Positions 43,532 to 53,047 of a stretch of DNA of 53,710 nucleotides are shown here, in pieces. Every line of letters starts with the position of its first letter. Positions within the stretch are counted from its first letter, which is position 1. Below the pieces are notes generated by a model. That model ran no database searches and was not told the DNA's origin. It was given only the letters and a program-made list of their open reading frames with translations. A program made the translations under genes and the position numbers. This DNA comes from Bacillaceae bacterium S4-13-56 (lineage in GTDB: Bacteria; Bacillota; Bacilli; Bacillales; JAWJLM01): the NCBI GenBank assembly GCA_040191315.1, contig JAWJLM010000031.1, positions 1-53,710 of the forward strand, in the 5' to 3' direction.

Positions 43532-44515
43532 TTAAAACATACTGGAAGAGTGTTTAGGTTGTACTTTAGCATCTGGGTCCATATATGCCTTTGCATTATT
43601 TATGGCAGTTGGTCCCTCACCAAATCCTGCAGCAATAAGTTTTACTTTTCCATCATAAGTACAAATGTCACCGGCTGCATAAATCCCAGGAATATTAGTT
43701 TCCATTTTGGAATTTACAACTATGCTGTTTTTCTCGATATTTAATCCCCATTCCTTAATTGGACCTAAGGAAGAAATGAATCCATAGTTTACAATCAATG
43801 CATCTACATCAATTGTTTTAGTTTCTTCACCTTTGGCAGCTTTTAGAACTACTTGCTTAATTTCATCATCACCAATGATTTGCTCAGGAAAATATGGTGT
43901 CATAATATTGACCTTAGAATTTTCAAGAAGTTCCACACTGTGTTCATGGGCACGGAATTTATCACGTCGGTGCACAATAGTTACATGTTTGGCAATAGGT
44001 TCTAACATGAGAGCCCAATCAACTGCAGAATCTCCGCCTCCGCAAATCATGACGTTTTGACCAGCAAATTGTTGCATGTTTTCCACGTGGTAATACAAGT
44101 TTTTTCCTTCAAATTGATTGGCATCGTCAATTTCAATTTTTCTTGGTTGGAAAGCGCCATTACCGGCAGTGATGATAATGGTTTTTGAAAGATGTTCTCC
44201 TTTATTAGTGGTTAGCTTAAAAGTTCCATCTTCAAGTTTATCAATATTTTCTACTTCTTGTTCCAAAACGATCGTAGGTTCAAATTTACTCATTTGCTTC
44301 TTTAAGTTATCGATTAATTCTTGGGCACGTACCTTTGGAAAACCAGCTACATCATAAATATATTTTTCTGGATACAAAGCGGAAAGCTGTCCCCCTAATT
44401 GTGGTAGACTTTCAATGACTTTCACACTTGCTTGACGCATACCAGCATAAAAGGCTGTGAATAATCCTACTGGTCCTCCTCCAATAACAGTAACATCATA
44501 AACTTTGTCTGACAC
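43532..44515 (-). CDS. yumC: Ferredoxin-NADP reductase (YumC)
   Basis: The ~327-aa flavoprotein is of the thioredoxin-reductase-like type but lacks the redox CxxC, as YumC does. The FAD motif is [16 protein letters not shown], the NADP motif is [15 protein letters not shown] and [28 protein letters not shown] closes the second FAD site. It passes electrons between NADPH and ferredoxin/flavodoxin, which may feed Fe-S work. The GTG at 44515 has GGGGGTAAG upstream on the minus strand; a slightly longer frame lacks a ribosome site. Confidence 0.95.
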   Translation of the reverse strand: MSDKVYDVTVIGGGPVGLFTAFYAGMRQASVKVIESLPQLGGQLSALYPEKYIYDVAGFPKVRAQELIDNLKKQMSKFEPTIVLEQEVENIDKLEDGTFKLTTNKGEHLSKTIIITAGNGAFQPRKIEIDDANQFEGKNLYYHVENMQQFAGQNVMICGGGDSAVDWALMLEPIAKHVTIVHRRDKFRAHEHSVELLENSKVNIMTPYFPEQIIGDDEIKQVVLKAAKGEETKTIDVDALIVNYGFISSLGPIKEWGLNIEKNSIVVNSKMETNIPGIYAAGDICTYDGKVKLIAAGFGEGPTAINNAKAYMDPDAKVQPKHSSSMF

Positions 44516-44762
44516 AACTCTTACCCCCAACTCATTTTGTAGTCATTTTATAGTAATATGAAATGAAATCGTTTTTATTTTAACATAAAATTTAATTCCG
44601 TGTTGTATCAATCATTAATATGTGCAAACTAAAGGAGATTAACTGAATATTTGAAATCCCTTCCTTTGGCTTGCAAATTCATTTAAAAACGACTATTATG
44701 TTGGGTAGGAAAGATGTTACGATTTTGTGACAAATTCACACTTATTTAATAATATTTTTTTC

Positions 44763-44820
44763 GCAGATAGGTGAATATAAACTTCCCTATTTTCATAAGG
44801 GCACTAAGGACCTCAAAAGC
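44763..44820. repeat. Mini inverted-repeat element, diverged copy
   Basis: GCAGATAGGTGAATATAAAC, TTCCCTATTTTCATAAGGGC and ACTAAGGAC match the minimal element at 6173, with the right arm mutated. It lies in the 400-bp gap before yumB. The rest of the gap (44531-44917) shows an imperfect TTGTGA-N5-TCACAC at 44725-44741 and no gene. Confidence 0.5.
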
Positions 44821-44917
44821 TAAAATGCCATGTTTTCTAACCTTTTAGTACGTGAATTGAGTCACAAACATTTGCTTTCAAGAACGATCAAAACTTTTAA
44901 AATGGAAGTGATACGAA

Positions 44918-46138
44918 ATGCAAAAACCTAAAATTGTCATTCTAGGTGCTGGATATGGTGGAATCATGTCTGCCGTTAATTTACAGAAGCAGTTGGGTGT
45001 TAATGAAGCCCAAATCACACTAGTTAATAAACATGATTACCACTACCAAACGACATGGTTACACGAAAATAGTGCAGGTACATTACATCATGATCGTACA
45101 AGAATAAAAATTAAGGATGTTGTCGATTTTAACAAGGTTGAATTTATAAAGGATACTGTTACATCCATTCATCCAGAAGAAAAGAAAGTAGTATTGGATA
45201 ATGGGGAGTTAACATACGATTATCTAGTCATAGCTTTAGGATTTGAAGCAGAGACCTTTGGCATTAAGGGATTAAAGGAACATGCCTTTACAATTAGCAC
45301 AATTAATAGTGCACGTCTAATTCGACAGCATATTGAGTATTGTTTTGCTAAATACAATAACGTTCCCGAAGAGCGTCAGGATTTATTGAATATCGTTGTA
45401 GGGGGAGCAGGTTTTACAGGAATTGAATTTATTGGTGAATTGGCTAACCGTGTACCTGAGTTATGCAAAGAATATGATATACCACGCGAAAAGGTTCGTA
45501 TTATTAATGTTGAGGCAGCCCCAACAGCGCTACCTGGCTTTGATCCTGCACTAGTCGAGTATGCAATGAACCTATTGGAGTCAAAAGGGGTAGAATTTAA
45601 GATTGGAACTGCCATCAAAGAAGCAAATGAAAATGGTCTTATTGTTGAAAAGGATGGGATCCAAGAAGAAATTCCATCTGCAACTGTTATTTGGGCTGCA
45701 GGTGTACGTGGGAATTCAATAGTAGAAGAATCTGATCTTGAAACTATGCGTGGTCGCGTGAAGGTTGATCCACATCTAAGAGTACCGAACCATGAAGACA
45801 TTTTTATCGTTGGGGATTGTGCATTACTTATTAATGAAGAAATTGATCGCCCTTACCCTCCGACAGCACAAATTGCTATCCAAATGGCAGATACTGTGGC
45901 CCATAATATTAAGGTGTTAGTTCGTGGTGGTAGTGAGTTGGAAACACTTAAGCCAAATATACAAGGAACGGTTGCATCGTTAGGAGAAGGGGAAGCCATT
46001 GGAGTTGTATTTGGTGGGAAAAAGCTATTTGGTTGGACTGCTTCTGTCATGAAAAAAATCATTGATAACCGATACTTGCTTAAATTGGGTGGATTAGGAT
46101 TACTTCTTAAGAAGGGGAAATTTAATATTTTTCATTAA
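44918..46138 (+). CDS. yumB: Type II NADH dehydrogenase family protein (YumB)
   Basis: The 406-aa flavoprotein matches NDH-2-like enzymes; length equals B. subtilis YumB. FAD motif [18 protein letters not shown], second Rossmann motif [19 protein letters not shown] and IFIVGDCAL are visible. NDH-2 passes electrons from NADH to quinone at the membrane without pumping protons. The C-terminal amphipathic segment ([18 protein letters not shown]) fits membrane attachment. It is transcribed divergently from yumC. Confidence 0.92.
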   Translation: MQKPKIVILGAGYGGIMSAVNLQKQLGVNEAQITLVNKHDYHYQTTWLHENSAGTLHHDRTRIKIKDVVDFNKVEFIKDTVTSIHPEEKKVVLDNGELTYDYLVIALGFEAETFGIKGLKEHAFTISTINSARLIRQHIEYCFAKYNNVPEERQDLLNIVVGGAGFTGIEFIGELANRVPELCKEYDIPREKVRIINVEAAPTALPGFDPALVEYAMNLLESKGVEFKIGTAIKEANENGLIVEKDGIQEEIPSATVIWAAGVRGNSIVEESDLETMRGRVKVDPHLRVPNHEDIFIVGDCALLINEEIDRPYPPTAQIAIQMADTVAHNIKVLVRGGSELETLKPNIQGTVASLGEGEAIGVVFGGKKLFGWTASVMKKIIDNRYLLKLGGLGLLLKKGKFNIFH

Positions 46139-46141
46139 ATT

Positions 46142-46183
46142 TAAAAGCAAAGGTAGTTTAAATCTATCTTTGCTTTTTTAACA
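46142..46183 (+). terminator. Terminator of yumB
   Basis: AAAGCAAAGGTAG and CTATCTTTGCTTTTTT form the stem and tail. Confidence 0.88.
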
Positions 46184-46305
46184 GATAAGCGCGAGAAATG
46201 TCTTCACCAAAAATTGACGAATCCCGAGATTTCTAATCGAATGGCTATAAATTATGTGGTAAACTAATCTTCAGTAAAGGGTAATCTTTTGTTAGGGGGA
46301 TTAGT

Positions 46306-46785
46306 ATGGTAGGGGATTCAAAAAGTATTTGGCTACAAGTGGCCGGAATTGTGATAAGCGAAGAAAACAAATGGCTAGTGGTAAAAAAACAGTTTGGGAG
46401 TTTAATTAACCAATGGTCCTTACCAACAGATTTTGTTAATGATGATGAAACTTTGGATGAGGCGGCCATACGACAGGTTCGGGAAGAGACAGGCATTGAG
46501 TCTGTTGCATCGGGGATTGTTGGAATACGTACAGGTCTCCTAAAAGATGGAATTAGTGATCATTTAATTCTTTTTTCATTGAAACCAGTAGGTGGAAAGC
46601 TAAAGGAAAGTGATGAGAAAAGCATCATCCAATATTTGTCACCTCAAGAACTTTTATTCGAAACTCATACGTCGAGGTTGATCAAATTTTTACTTAGAGA
46701 TCAGAAGGAACATGTCTCAGAATTTAATCAAGTAAATCCAGGTCACCAGTTTGAATACAAACGTTATAAAATTTTTCGTCCATAG
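46306..46785 (+). CDS. Nudix hydrolase-like protein with atypical Nudix box
   Basis: The 159-aa protein has a Nudix fold. The box GX5EX7REUXEEXGU reads DX5E-X7-RQVREETGI here: the leading Gly is Asp and the Glu after Arg is Gln, while the metal-binding EE pair is kept. Activity on nucleoside diphosphate-type substrates is probable but weakened specificity or altered catalysis is possible. It lies 14 nt upstream of yuiB and is likely in the same transcript. TTAGGGGGAT precedes the ATG. Confidence 0.82.
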   Translation: MVGDSKSIWLQVAGIVISEENKWLVVKKQFGSLINQWSLPTDFVNDDETLDEAAIRQVREETGIESVASGIVGIRTGLLKDGISDHLILFSLKPVGGKLKESDEKSIIQYLSPQELLFETHTSRLIKFLLRDQKEHVSEFNQVNPGHQFEYKRYKIFRP

Positions 46786-46799
46786 AAAGGGGTAAATCA

Positions 46800-47117
46800 T
46801 TGATACTACCGAGATTAATTGTTTCGATGCTCTTATTTTTTGTTTTGTTTTTTGGAATATCTTTTATTTTAAACATGTTACTAAGGAAGACATGGCTAAT
46901 GGCTATTTTTTTTCCAATCATTCTTATTTTCATAATTGATACCGTACCTGTTTCTTCTTATTTTACAGATACATTGTATGCTTTTTCGGATTTGTGGGAT
47001 CACGTCATAAACTTGAAAGCAGCAGATGTTTTTATTCTTTCATCTGGATTAGCAGGTACCATCATATCAGGATTCGTCATAAAATTCCTAAGAAAACAAG
47101 GATATCAAATGTTTTAG
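46800..47117 (+). CDS. yuiB: Small membrane protein YuiB
   Basis: The 105-aa protein has three hydrophobic segments (LIVSMLLFFVLFFGISFIL, TWLMAIFFPIILIFII and FILSSGLAGTIISGFVI). Length and position before yuiC match YuiB of B. subtilis. It begins with TTG, with AAAGGGG 8 nt upstream. Function is unknown. A GC-rich terminator follows directly. Confidence 0.85.
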   Translation: MILPRLIVSMLLFFVLFFGISFILNMLLRKTWLMAIFFPIILIFIIDTVPVSSYFTDTLYAFSDLWDHVINLKAADVFILSSGLAGTIISGFVIKFLRKQGYQMF

Positions 47118-47118
47118 C

Positions 47119-47145
47119 ACTCGCCCTAGGGCGAGTTTTTTTTTC
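47119..47145 (+). terminator. Terminator of yuiB
   Basis: CTCGCCCTAGGGCGAG followed by nine T. Confidence 0.93.
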
Positions 47146-47147
47146 AA

Positions 47148-47463
47148 GATAGGAGAAAGTATAAAATTTGTCTAGCTCCAGCGCCCTATCGACTAGAGAC
47201 GGTTCCCTCCTCTCCATCGATAAGTCAACATCGATGAAGGAGGTTCGGTTAAAAACGCGACATCCGATTACTCGGCCCACCGAAAACATTTGTCGCAACA
47301 CCGAACTGACTCGCAGGATGCGAGCCCTCGTGAACCGTGTTTCCTTTATCTCGGAGGATCGTAGGCTAAAACCGCCACATCGTGTGGCAACGCCTACGTG
47401 ACCCACATCCTGTGGGCCTCACCGCCTTACGTCGATGATCAAGGGCGCTTGCACTTTCCTATC
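47148..47463. repeat. Dispersed repeat family A, full-length copy with terminal inverted repeats
   Basis: The copy begins AAGATAGGAGAAAGT and ends GCACTTTCCTATCT, which are inverse to each other. The internal sequence matches 29038-29347 closely, including the GTGGCAACGCCTACG stem, whose left half is altered here (CGTAGGCTAAAACCGCCACA). The right flank CATAAGTGTAACTAAGG matches the flank of the minimal element at 6173. From 47464 to 47598 there is no gene. Confidence 0.88.
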
Positions 47464-47598
47464 TGCATAAGTGTAACTAAGGCTTTTGCTATTAGGACTT
47501 GAAGATAAGCTGATTTTTCCGAACACCTTTTTCCTTGAATTTCCAAATGTATAAAAAAATCAAATTTTGGAAAGGATGACATGGAAAGAGGTGTTAAG

Positions 47599-48294
47599 AT
47601 GAAAGTGGTAAAATCACTGGGTAAACATTGCTTTTTCACGGCGTTATTTTTTGCTGCTTTATTCTCGACCTATACTTCTATTTCAAACGTAGCTGGGGAA
47701 GATTTAAAGTTTTGGTTTGAAAATCAGAGAGATCAGATCGGTGCTTATGAAGTATTGACACAAAATTACAATAGAGATTTAGCATTCAAGAAGCAGAAAT
47801 ATAATAATATTCATGCTATGAAAAGATATATTTCTAGTGAAAAAGTAGAAGAGCCAGAATCTATAGAGGATGCCATTGATTTTACAAAATATCCAAAAAC
47901 ATCTGTTGTTGCAACTGGTTATACAGCTGGCATAGAATCTACGGGAAAAAGCAAAGGACACCCAGAATATGGAATTACTTATTCTGGCGTGAGAGTTAAG
48001 AGAGATTTATATTCTACAATAGCGGCAGACCTATCTGTATTCCCAATTGGTACAATCCTTTATATTCCTGGTTACGGATATGGAGTTGTAGCTGACAAAG
48101 GTTCGGCTATTAAGGGGGATAAAATCGATCTTTACTATGACACGGTAGAGGATGTCTATGATAAATGGGGCAAAAAACGTACGACTGTGTATATAGTGAA
48201 AAAAGGAAATGGAATTCTTACAGAAGATGATTTACAAACATTAAATGAAACAGAGTCATTACAAGTGTTTAGAGAACAAATAAGAGAAAGCTAA
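47599..48294 (+). CDS. yuiC: 3D-domain protein YuiC
   Basis: The ~231-aa protein has an N-terminal membrane anchor ([18 protein letters not shown]) and a C-terminal 3D domain, named for three Asp. The visible ones are in [19 protein letters not shown], after [12 protein letters not shown]. YuiC-type proteins are stationary-phase survival/lytic-transglycosylase-like enzymes acting on peptidoglycan. ATG 47599 has AGAGGTG upstream; ATG 47581 lies before that site and is less likely. Confidence 0.9.
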   Translation: MKVVKSLGKHCFFTALFFAALFSTYTSISNVAGEDLKFWFENQRDQIGAYEVLTQNYNRDLAFKKQKYNNIHAMKRYISSEKVEEPESIEDAIDFTKYPKTSVVATGYTAGIESTGKSKGHPEYGITYSGVRVKRDLYSTIAADLSVFPIGTILYIPGYGYGVVADKGSAIKGDKIDLYYDTVEDVYDKWGKKRTTVYIVKKGNGILTEDDLQTLNETESLQVFREQIRES

Positions 48295-48322
48295 AAAACC
48301 ATCCAAACTGGGATGGTTTTTT
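48295..48322. terminator. Bidirectional terminator between yuiC and yuiD
   Basis: AAAACCATCC, AAACT and GGGATGGTTTT with A and T runs on both sides serve the two converging genes. Confidence 0.88.
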
Positions 48323-48791
48323 AAATGGAATACATAATCAATGCCAAAAGGATGCCAGTAATACCTCCAAAGAACACTTCTATAGGCTGATGACCCAATA
48401 ATTCTTTTAACTCTTGTCGTTTTTCATATTCCTTTTTTTGGTTCCATATTTTAGCTTCCTCGACAAAGTGTTGGAAGTCTTTTACTAACCTGTTAATTAC
48501 TATGGCTTGCTCTCCTGCATGCCTTCGTACTCCAGTTGCATCAAACATAACAATAATTGCAAATATAGTGGAAACCGCAAACAATGGTGAATCCACACCA
48601 TTTTCAAATCCAATGGAAGTTGTTAATGCAGTAACAGCTGCCGAATGACTACTAGGCATTCCCCCTGTACTAAAAGCTAATCCAGGTTTGAATTGTTTTG
48701 ATGTAAAAAAGTGAATAGGAATTTTGACAACTTGTGCAAAAACGATGGCAAATAAAGCTGCCAACAGCGGGATATTTTCAAAAAGCTCCAT
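48321..48791 (-). CDS. yuiD: Divergent PAP2-family membrane protein YuiD
   Basis: The 156-aa protein matches the DUF212/YuiD family (acid phosphatase/vanadium haloperoxidase-related). It has about four hydrophobic segments and the conserved GLAFSTGGMPSSHSAAVTAL and FDATGVRRHAGEQA, the latter resembling phosphatase motifs. A lipid-phosphate phosphatase role is often assumed but unproven for this group. It converges on yuiC. Confidence 0.9.
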   Translation of the reverse strand: MELFENIPLLAALFAIVFAQVVKIPIHFFTSKQFKPGLAFSTGGMPSSHSAAVTALTTSIGFENGVDSPLFAVSTIFAIIVMFDATGVRRHAGEQAIVINRLVKDFQHFVEEAKIWNQKKEYEKRQELKELLGHQPIEVFFGGITGILLALIMYSI

Positions 48792-49023
48792 GAAATTGAT
48801 AACATCCTCTCTAAAATATAAAGCTAAATTATGTTGCTAAGTGTCCACATTTGTAATTTAAATCCTATTTCCATTATCATAGAGTTATACCGACGTGTAA
48901 GATTCTACGTTTTACTGCCACTTCAACATTCAAGTAGTAATTCTTTTTCAACATTATAACATACGTTAAAAGGGTCTAGCACAAGGAACGCTTTTCCAAT
49001 TTTTCATTACGAGGAGGGTCTTC

Positions 49024-50511
49024 ATGTTTACAGTTAAACCAAAAGAGCAACTTTTTGATTCAACCCAAGCCATTGTTATCGGGCTCTACCATGAAAATCG
49101 CCATCAACAAAAAGTGTATCAAGAAATTAATTCTGCATTAGGAGAAGTATTAGATGAGTATGTGAAGCATGGAGATTTGTCGAATGATTATAAGGCAGTT
49201 ACCAAAGTATACACCCTTGGTCGAATTGAACCAAAAAGAATTTATGTATTAGGACTAGGGAAGAAAAAAGAGCTAACAAGATCATCTTACATAAAGGCAA
49301 TTGGACATTTAGCCAAGGAATTAAAAAAGGATCGTATTACGCAGTTTTCTTTTGTTTTGGATAGTTTTGTCAGTGACCAATTTTCAGAGGAAGAAGTGTC
49401 TACACTCTTTGCTGAAGCTACATTAACAGCTATTTATGACTTCCCCAATTATAAAACCAATAATTCAAAACCACCCTTTGGCTTTGAATCAATTTCTGTA
49501 ATTACAGATAAGCCTATTCAAAAGGCACTTGATGAAGGGCATACTTATGCTGATGGAATTAATACAGCAAGATACTTAGTACAACTTCCTGGTAATCTCC
49601 TTACTGCAACCGATTTGGCCCATTTTGCGGAACACCTTGCTCATGATCTAGGACTAGGCATTGAAATTTTAGAAAAGGAAGATTTAGAACGTTTAGGAAT
49701 GGGGGCGTTGTTAGCTGTCAACCAAGGGTCTGTAGAGCCTCCTAAAATGATTGTTCTAAAGTACCAAGGAAAGGAAAAATGGGAGGACGTCCTTGGATTA
49801 GTAGGGAAAGGAATCACCTTTGACACTGGTGGTTATTCTCTCAAAAGTAAGGAAGGTATCGTTGGCATGAAGAGCGATATGGGAGGAGCAGCTTCCGTAT
49901 TGGGGGCTATGGAGATTATAGGAAGATTAAAGCCAAAGGAAAATGTAGTCGCGGTTATACCTTCAACCGATAACATGATTAGTGGTTCTGCATTTAAGCC
50001 GGATGATGTGATTACCTCTTTCAGCGGAAAGACAATTGAAGTGTTAAACACTGATGCTGAAGGAAGGCTTGCTTTAGCAGATGCCATCACTTATGCAAAA
50101 CATCATGGGGCAAGTAGGTTGATTGATGTGGCAACACTAACAGGCGGAGTCATTGTAGCCTTAGGGGATTGGATAACAGGGGCCATGACGAATGATCAAG
50201 AGTACTATCAGTCCTTTGAAGAAATTACTAAATGGACGGATGAGCCCATTTGGCAATTGCCATACCTACCTGTATATCAAGAAAAAGTTCGGGGAAGTGA
50301 GTTAGCAGATTTGAATAATTCACCAGGAAGGAAAGCCCATCCAATCATGGCAGGGTCATTTCTTGCTGAATTTGCTGAAAACACTCCTTGGATTCATTTA
50401 GATATTGCAGGGACTTCCACGTCAGATAAAGAATATGATTTAGGTCCAAAAGGCCCAACAGGTGTCATGGTTAAATCGTTGGCAGCTTATATTTTAAAAG
50501 GACAGAAATAA
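49024..50511 (+). CDS. pepA: Leucyl aminopeptidase PepA (YuiE)
   Basis: The 495-aa M17 aminopeptidase has the C-terminal catalytic domain with the two-zinc ligands in GKGITFDTGGYSLK and KSDMGG, and the signature NTDAEGRLALADA. The N-terminal macro-like domain covers about 1-170. It is a cytosolic hexamer in the family and trims peptides with N-terminal leucine and other residues. ACGAGGAGGG precedes the ATG. Confidence 0.96.
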   Translation: MFTVKPKEQLFDSTQAIVIGLYHENRHQQKVYQEINSALGEVLDEYVKHGDLSNDYKAVTKVYTLGRIEPKRIYVLGLGKKKELTRSSYIKAIGHLAKELKKDRITQFSFVLDSFVSDQFSEEEVSTLFAEATLTAIYDFPNYKTNNSKPPFGFESISVITDKPIQKALDEGHTYADGINTARYLVQLPGNLLTATDLAHFAEHLAHDLGLGIEILEKEDLERLGMGALLAVNQGSVEPPKMIVLKYQGKEKWEDVLGLVGKGITFDTGGYSLKSKEGIVGMKSDMGGAASVLGAMEIIGRLKPKENVVAVIPSTDNMISGSAFKPDDVITSFSGKTIEVLNTDAEGRLALADAITYAKHHGASRLIDVATLTGGVIVALGDWITGAMTNDQEYYQSFEEITKWTDEPIWQLPYLPVYQEKVRGSELADLNNSPGRKAHPIMAGSFLAEFAENTPWIHLDIAGTSTSDKEYDLGPKGPTGVMVKSLAAYILKGQK

Positions 50512-50636
50512 GCATTTCTCAAGATAGGGTACCTCTATTAACGAATAATTGCCTGTGAAGAGAGAAAATTGGTAAATATAAAGTGTGTACGGACGAATAG
50601 TCTCTAACGGGAAGAGGAAATCAGTTAATAGAACAA

Positions 50637-50665
50637 GAAGACCGGGCGATTATAGCCCGGTCTTA
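50637..50665 (-). terminator. Terminator of bioY
   Basis: AAGACCGGGC, a short loop and GCCCGGTCTT lie at the bioY 3' end; no strong T run, so activity is less certain. Confidence 0.65.
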
Positions 50666-51271
50666 ACTTGCTTTCGTATAAAATTGTGGTAATGATGTTG
50701 CTTGTCGAAGTCTTGTAATAAAACTTGGTAAAAATGCTGCAATCAAAATAGCAAGTGCAAAGTCTTTTACAAAAAAGGGCCCCATACCTATCCAAGCTGC
50801 AGAAAAAGATATGTTTACATCCAACCAAGTATTTAAGGCTATGTACATAAAATTCGTTCCAATGCCGTAATTCATAATTAATCCTGCAAATGAAGCAAGG
50901 AATAAGGTTGACTTTTCTTCATTTTTTCTCCACTCTACAACTTTTCCAGCAATCCATGCAACGAACACGAAGGAAATCAAGAACCCTCCTGTGTTACCAA
51001 CGATTTCAAATAAGCCACTTTTCATTTGAGCAAAGACCGGGACACCAGCAACACCTACCAACAAATAAGCAAGCATAGAAAAAGCTCCAAGCCTACTACC
51101 AAGCAGAAGACCTGCTAAAATAGCGAAAAATGTTTGCAAGGATACCGGAACCATGGTTCCACCAATAGGAACACTTAAAAAAGGTAACCATGTTGAAATA
51201 TTTGCACCGATTGCCATTAATCCGATAAAAACAGCCCCATAGGTTAAATCAATTGTTCTAAGTTTCTCCAT
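50663..51271 (-). CDS. bioY: Biotin transporter BioY (YuiG)
   Basis: The 202-aa membrane protein is the S-component of a biotin ECF transporter. It shows GTMVPVSLQTFFAILAGLLLGSRLG, GVAGVPVF and GNTGGFLISFVFVAWIAG, typical of BioY. Start at 51271 is preceded by AAGGGGTGGGGG on the minus strand. A BirA operator at 51317-51347 lies just upstream, so biotin-loaded BirA should repress it. No bio synthesis genes occur in the window. Confidence 0.95.
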   Translation of the reverse strand: MEKLRTIDLTYGAVFIGLMAIGANISTWLPFLSVPIGGTMVPVSLQTFFAILAGLLLGSRLGAFSMLAYLLVGVAGVPVFAQMKSGLFEIVGNTGGFLISFVFVAWIAGKVVEWRKNEEKSTLFLASFAGLIMNYGIGTNFMYIALNTWLDVNISFSAAWIGMGPFFVKDFALAILIAAFLPSFITRLRQATSLPQFYTKAS

Positions 51272-51316
51272 TTCCCCCACCCCTTTAAACAATATCCTAT
51301 ACGAGGAGGGTCTTTA

Positions 51317-51347
51317 TTGTCAACTATTTAAATATATTGGTTAACAA
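51317..51347. promoter_or_regulatory. BirA (biotin) operator upstream of bioY
   Basis: TTGTCAAC, 15 nt and GTTAACAA match the Bacillus BirA palindrome TTGTTAAC-N15-GTTAACAA with a single mismatch. It lies about 46 nt upstream of the bioY start. Confidence 0.9.
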
Positions 51348-51354
51348 TAAAAAT

Positions 51355-51460
51355 AAAGAGACTTCAATCAGTGGCCATCCCTCACTGATTGTTAGCACCC
51401 AAGGGTATGACCTAAAGCTCTTTGGACCAATCGGACATTTACGGACTGTAATACCCCCCA
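51355..51460 (-). repeat. Dispersed repeat, IS605-type right-end-like (inverted copy)
   Basis: On the minus strand it reads GTCCGTAAATGTCCGATTGG, CTTTAGGTCATACCCTTGGG, TGCTAACAATCAGTGAGGGA and GGCCACTGATTGAAG. This is the best-preserved form of the ATCAGTG...CACTGAT hairpin. It matches 43367-43461 and 32064-32163. Confidence 0.78.
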
Positions 51461-51525
51461 CCTACTCTTTTCGCTTCCTTAAAGACTTGAGATGGGAGGT
51501 ATTACTGATCATTCATGCGGGACAA

Positions 51526-51550
51526 AAAAACATCTACCGTTAGATAGATG
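51526..51550 (-). terminator. Terminator of deoD
   Basis: On the minus strand, CATCTATC, TAAC and GGTAGATG are followed by seven T. Confidence 0.88.
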
Positions 51551-52259
51551 ATTGTTGTTTTAATGCTGCATCTAATGCAATTTCAATCATATCATTAAAA
51601 GTAGTTTCTCTCTCTTTAGCTGTAGTCTCTTCCCCAGTAAGAATGTGGTCACTTACAGTTAAAACAGATAGAGCATTCCGATCATATTTAGCTGCAATTG
51701 TGTAAAGCGCAGTAGTTTCCATCTCAACAGCTAGTACTTGATATTTTGCAAGCAAAGCAAAAATCTCTGGGTTATCTCGATAAAAAGAATCGCTAGTAAA
51801 AACATTGCCCACTTTAACAGAAAGGTTTTTTTCGATAGCTGAGTCATATGCATTTTTCAAGAGACCAAAATGAGCAGTAGGTGCATAATCAATACCACCA
51901 AACACCATACGATTAATCTGGGAATCTGTCGTAGAAGTCATGGCAAGTACTACATCTCTCACTTTGACATCTTTCTGTATAGCTCCACAAGATCCAACAC
52001 GAATTAATGTTTTGACATCATAGCTCTGAATGAGTTCATTCACATAAATTGAAATGGAAGGGGCACCCATTCCTGTCCCTTGTACAGAAATTCTTTCTCC
52101 TTTATAAGTTCCTGTATAACCATACATTCCGCGAACTTCGTTGTATAAGGTTGGGCTTTCTAGAAAATTTTCGGCTATATATTTAGCGCGTAGCGGATCG
52201 CCTGGTAACAATATTTTGTCAGCAATTTCTCCATTTTTTGCTCCGATATGCACACTCAT
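51540..52259 (-). CDS. deoD: Purine nucleoside phosphorylase DeoD
   Basis: The 239-aa protein matches the hexameric, DeoD-type purine nucleoside phosphorylases that release bases from (deoxy)nucleosides with phosphate. Visible motifs are [30 protein letters not shown] and [14 protein letters not shown], and the catalytic Asp lies in [18 protein letters not shown]-type sequence precedes the minus-strand ATG. It is followed by a terminator. Confidence 0.96.
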   Translation of the reverse strand: MSVHIGAKNGEIADKILLPGDPLRAKYIAENFLESPTLYNEVRGMYGYTGTYKGERISVQGTGMGAPSISIYVNELIQSYDVKTLIRVGSCGAIQKDVKVRDVVLAMTSTTDSQINRMVFGGIDYAPTAHFGLLKNAYDSAIEKNLSVKVGNVFTSDSFYRDNPEIFALLAKYQVLAVEMETTALYTIAAKYDRNALSVLTVSDHILTGEETTAKERETTFNDMIEIALDAALKQQSSI

Positions 52260-52379
52260 TTTATTTCCTCCTCATTAATTTCCTACCTTAATAACGTATC
52301 ATATCGGTTTCTAGAAAACAAATCAGTAAAAAAGGATTAACTTTCACAAAAAATTCGAAAAAATTACGCTCTCACAGGT

Positions 52380-52394
52380 ATGAAAGCGTTTAAA
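52380..52394. promoter_or_regulatory. Candidate cre (CcpA) site
   Basis: ATGAAAGCGTTTAAA agrees with the cre consensus WTGNAANCGNWNNCW except for one base. It lies between divergent deoD and the 62-aa gene, 20 nt before the latter's ribosome site. Confidence 0.45.
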
Positions 52395-52413
52395 ATAAAC
52401 TTAGGGGGGGATT

Positions 52414-52602
52414 ATGATGGAAAGTAAAAAGGTTCAAGAATTGGATGTATGGTTAAAAGGGTTAGAGGATGAGCGCACTGCTCTTATTTCGGCTTTGAAT
52501 GACTACAGTGATCATGTGAAACAACTAGAAGTCAAAAATCGTCTTTATCAAATTGAAGCATGGCTAGATGGAGTCTACGCTAATAAAAATTTGCGTTTTT
52601 AA
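52414..52602 (+). CDS. Small helical protein, 62 aa
   Basis: The product (starting MMESKKVQELDVWLKGLEDE) is highly helical, with heptad-like spacing of Leu and Val that fits a short coiled coil. GGGGGGG precedes the ATG and a terminator follows, so it is a real monocistronic gene. It resembles small conserved Bacillus proteins (possibly the DUF2524 group), but I cannot assign it securely. Function is unknown. Confidence 0.7.
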   Translation: MMESKKVQELDVWLKGLEDERTALISALNDYSDHVKQLEVKNRLYQIEAWLDGVYANKNLRF

Positions 52603-52626
52603 GCCGATTTTTCGGCTTTTTCTTTT
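52602..52626 (+). terminator. Terminator of the 62-aa gene
   Basis: AAGCCGA, TTTT and TCGGCTTTTTC form the hairpin and tail. Confidence 0.85.
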
Positions 52627-52731
52627 TGGTAAGATGCACCTTGTCCACCCTTCATATTTGTAGTTTAAAGTGGAAAAGATATGTAATATAAGGTATGATA
52701 CAATTGAAAGTATGGGAAAGGAATGAATCCA

Positions 52732-52995
52732 ATGGAAGAACGAGTATATACGATTTTAAGTGATACTGGAATTCACGCTAGACCGGCAACTCTTTTGGTT
52801 AATAAAGCTGGTAGATACCAATCAGAATTGGAATTAGAATATAATGGTAAAAAAGTAAACCTTAAATCCATAATGGGTGTTATGTCATTAGGCATTCCTA
52901 AAGGTGCAACTGTAAAGGTTATTGCCGACGGATCAGACGAGAAGGATGCAATCCAAGGAATCGATGACATAATGAATGAACATTTTAGTAAGTAG
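52732..52995 (+). CDS. ptsH: Phosphocarrier protein HPr
   Basis: The 87-aa protein is HPr of the sugar phosphotransferase system. With the start at ATG 52732 the active-site His falls exactly at H15 (GIHARPAT) and the HprK target at S46 ([16 protein letters not shown]), the canonical numbers. AAAGGA lies 9 nt upstream. An in-frame ATG at 52723 is too close to it. H15 excludes Crh, which has Gln there. ptsI is not next to it; a terminator and a decayed insertion sequence follow. Confidence 0.93.
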   Translation: MEERVYTILSDTGIHARPATLLVNKAGRYQSELELEYNGKKVNLKSIMGVMSLGIPKGATVKVIADGSDEKDAIQGIDDIMNEHFSK

Positions 52996-53015
52996 TAATT
53001 AACATATGGTTAAAC

Positions 53016-53047
53016 AAAGAAAGCTAGAGAGAACTCTAGCTTTTTTT
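53016..53047 (+). terminator. Terminator of ptsH
   Basis: AAAGCTAGAG, AGAA and CTCTAGCTTTTTTT. Confidence 0.93.

Noticed and set aside
44725-44741. Rex operator upstream of yumB
   Set aside because: TTGTGA-N5-TCACAC is one base short of the usual 18-bp Rex palindrome and lies about 180 nt from the gene, so support is weak.
49010-51316. Repeat linking pepA and bioY leaders (ACGAGGAGGGTCTT)
   Set aside because: Only about 15 nt are shared and one copy is an ordinary ribosome site, so chance or a minor duplication explains it.
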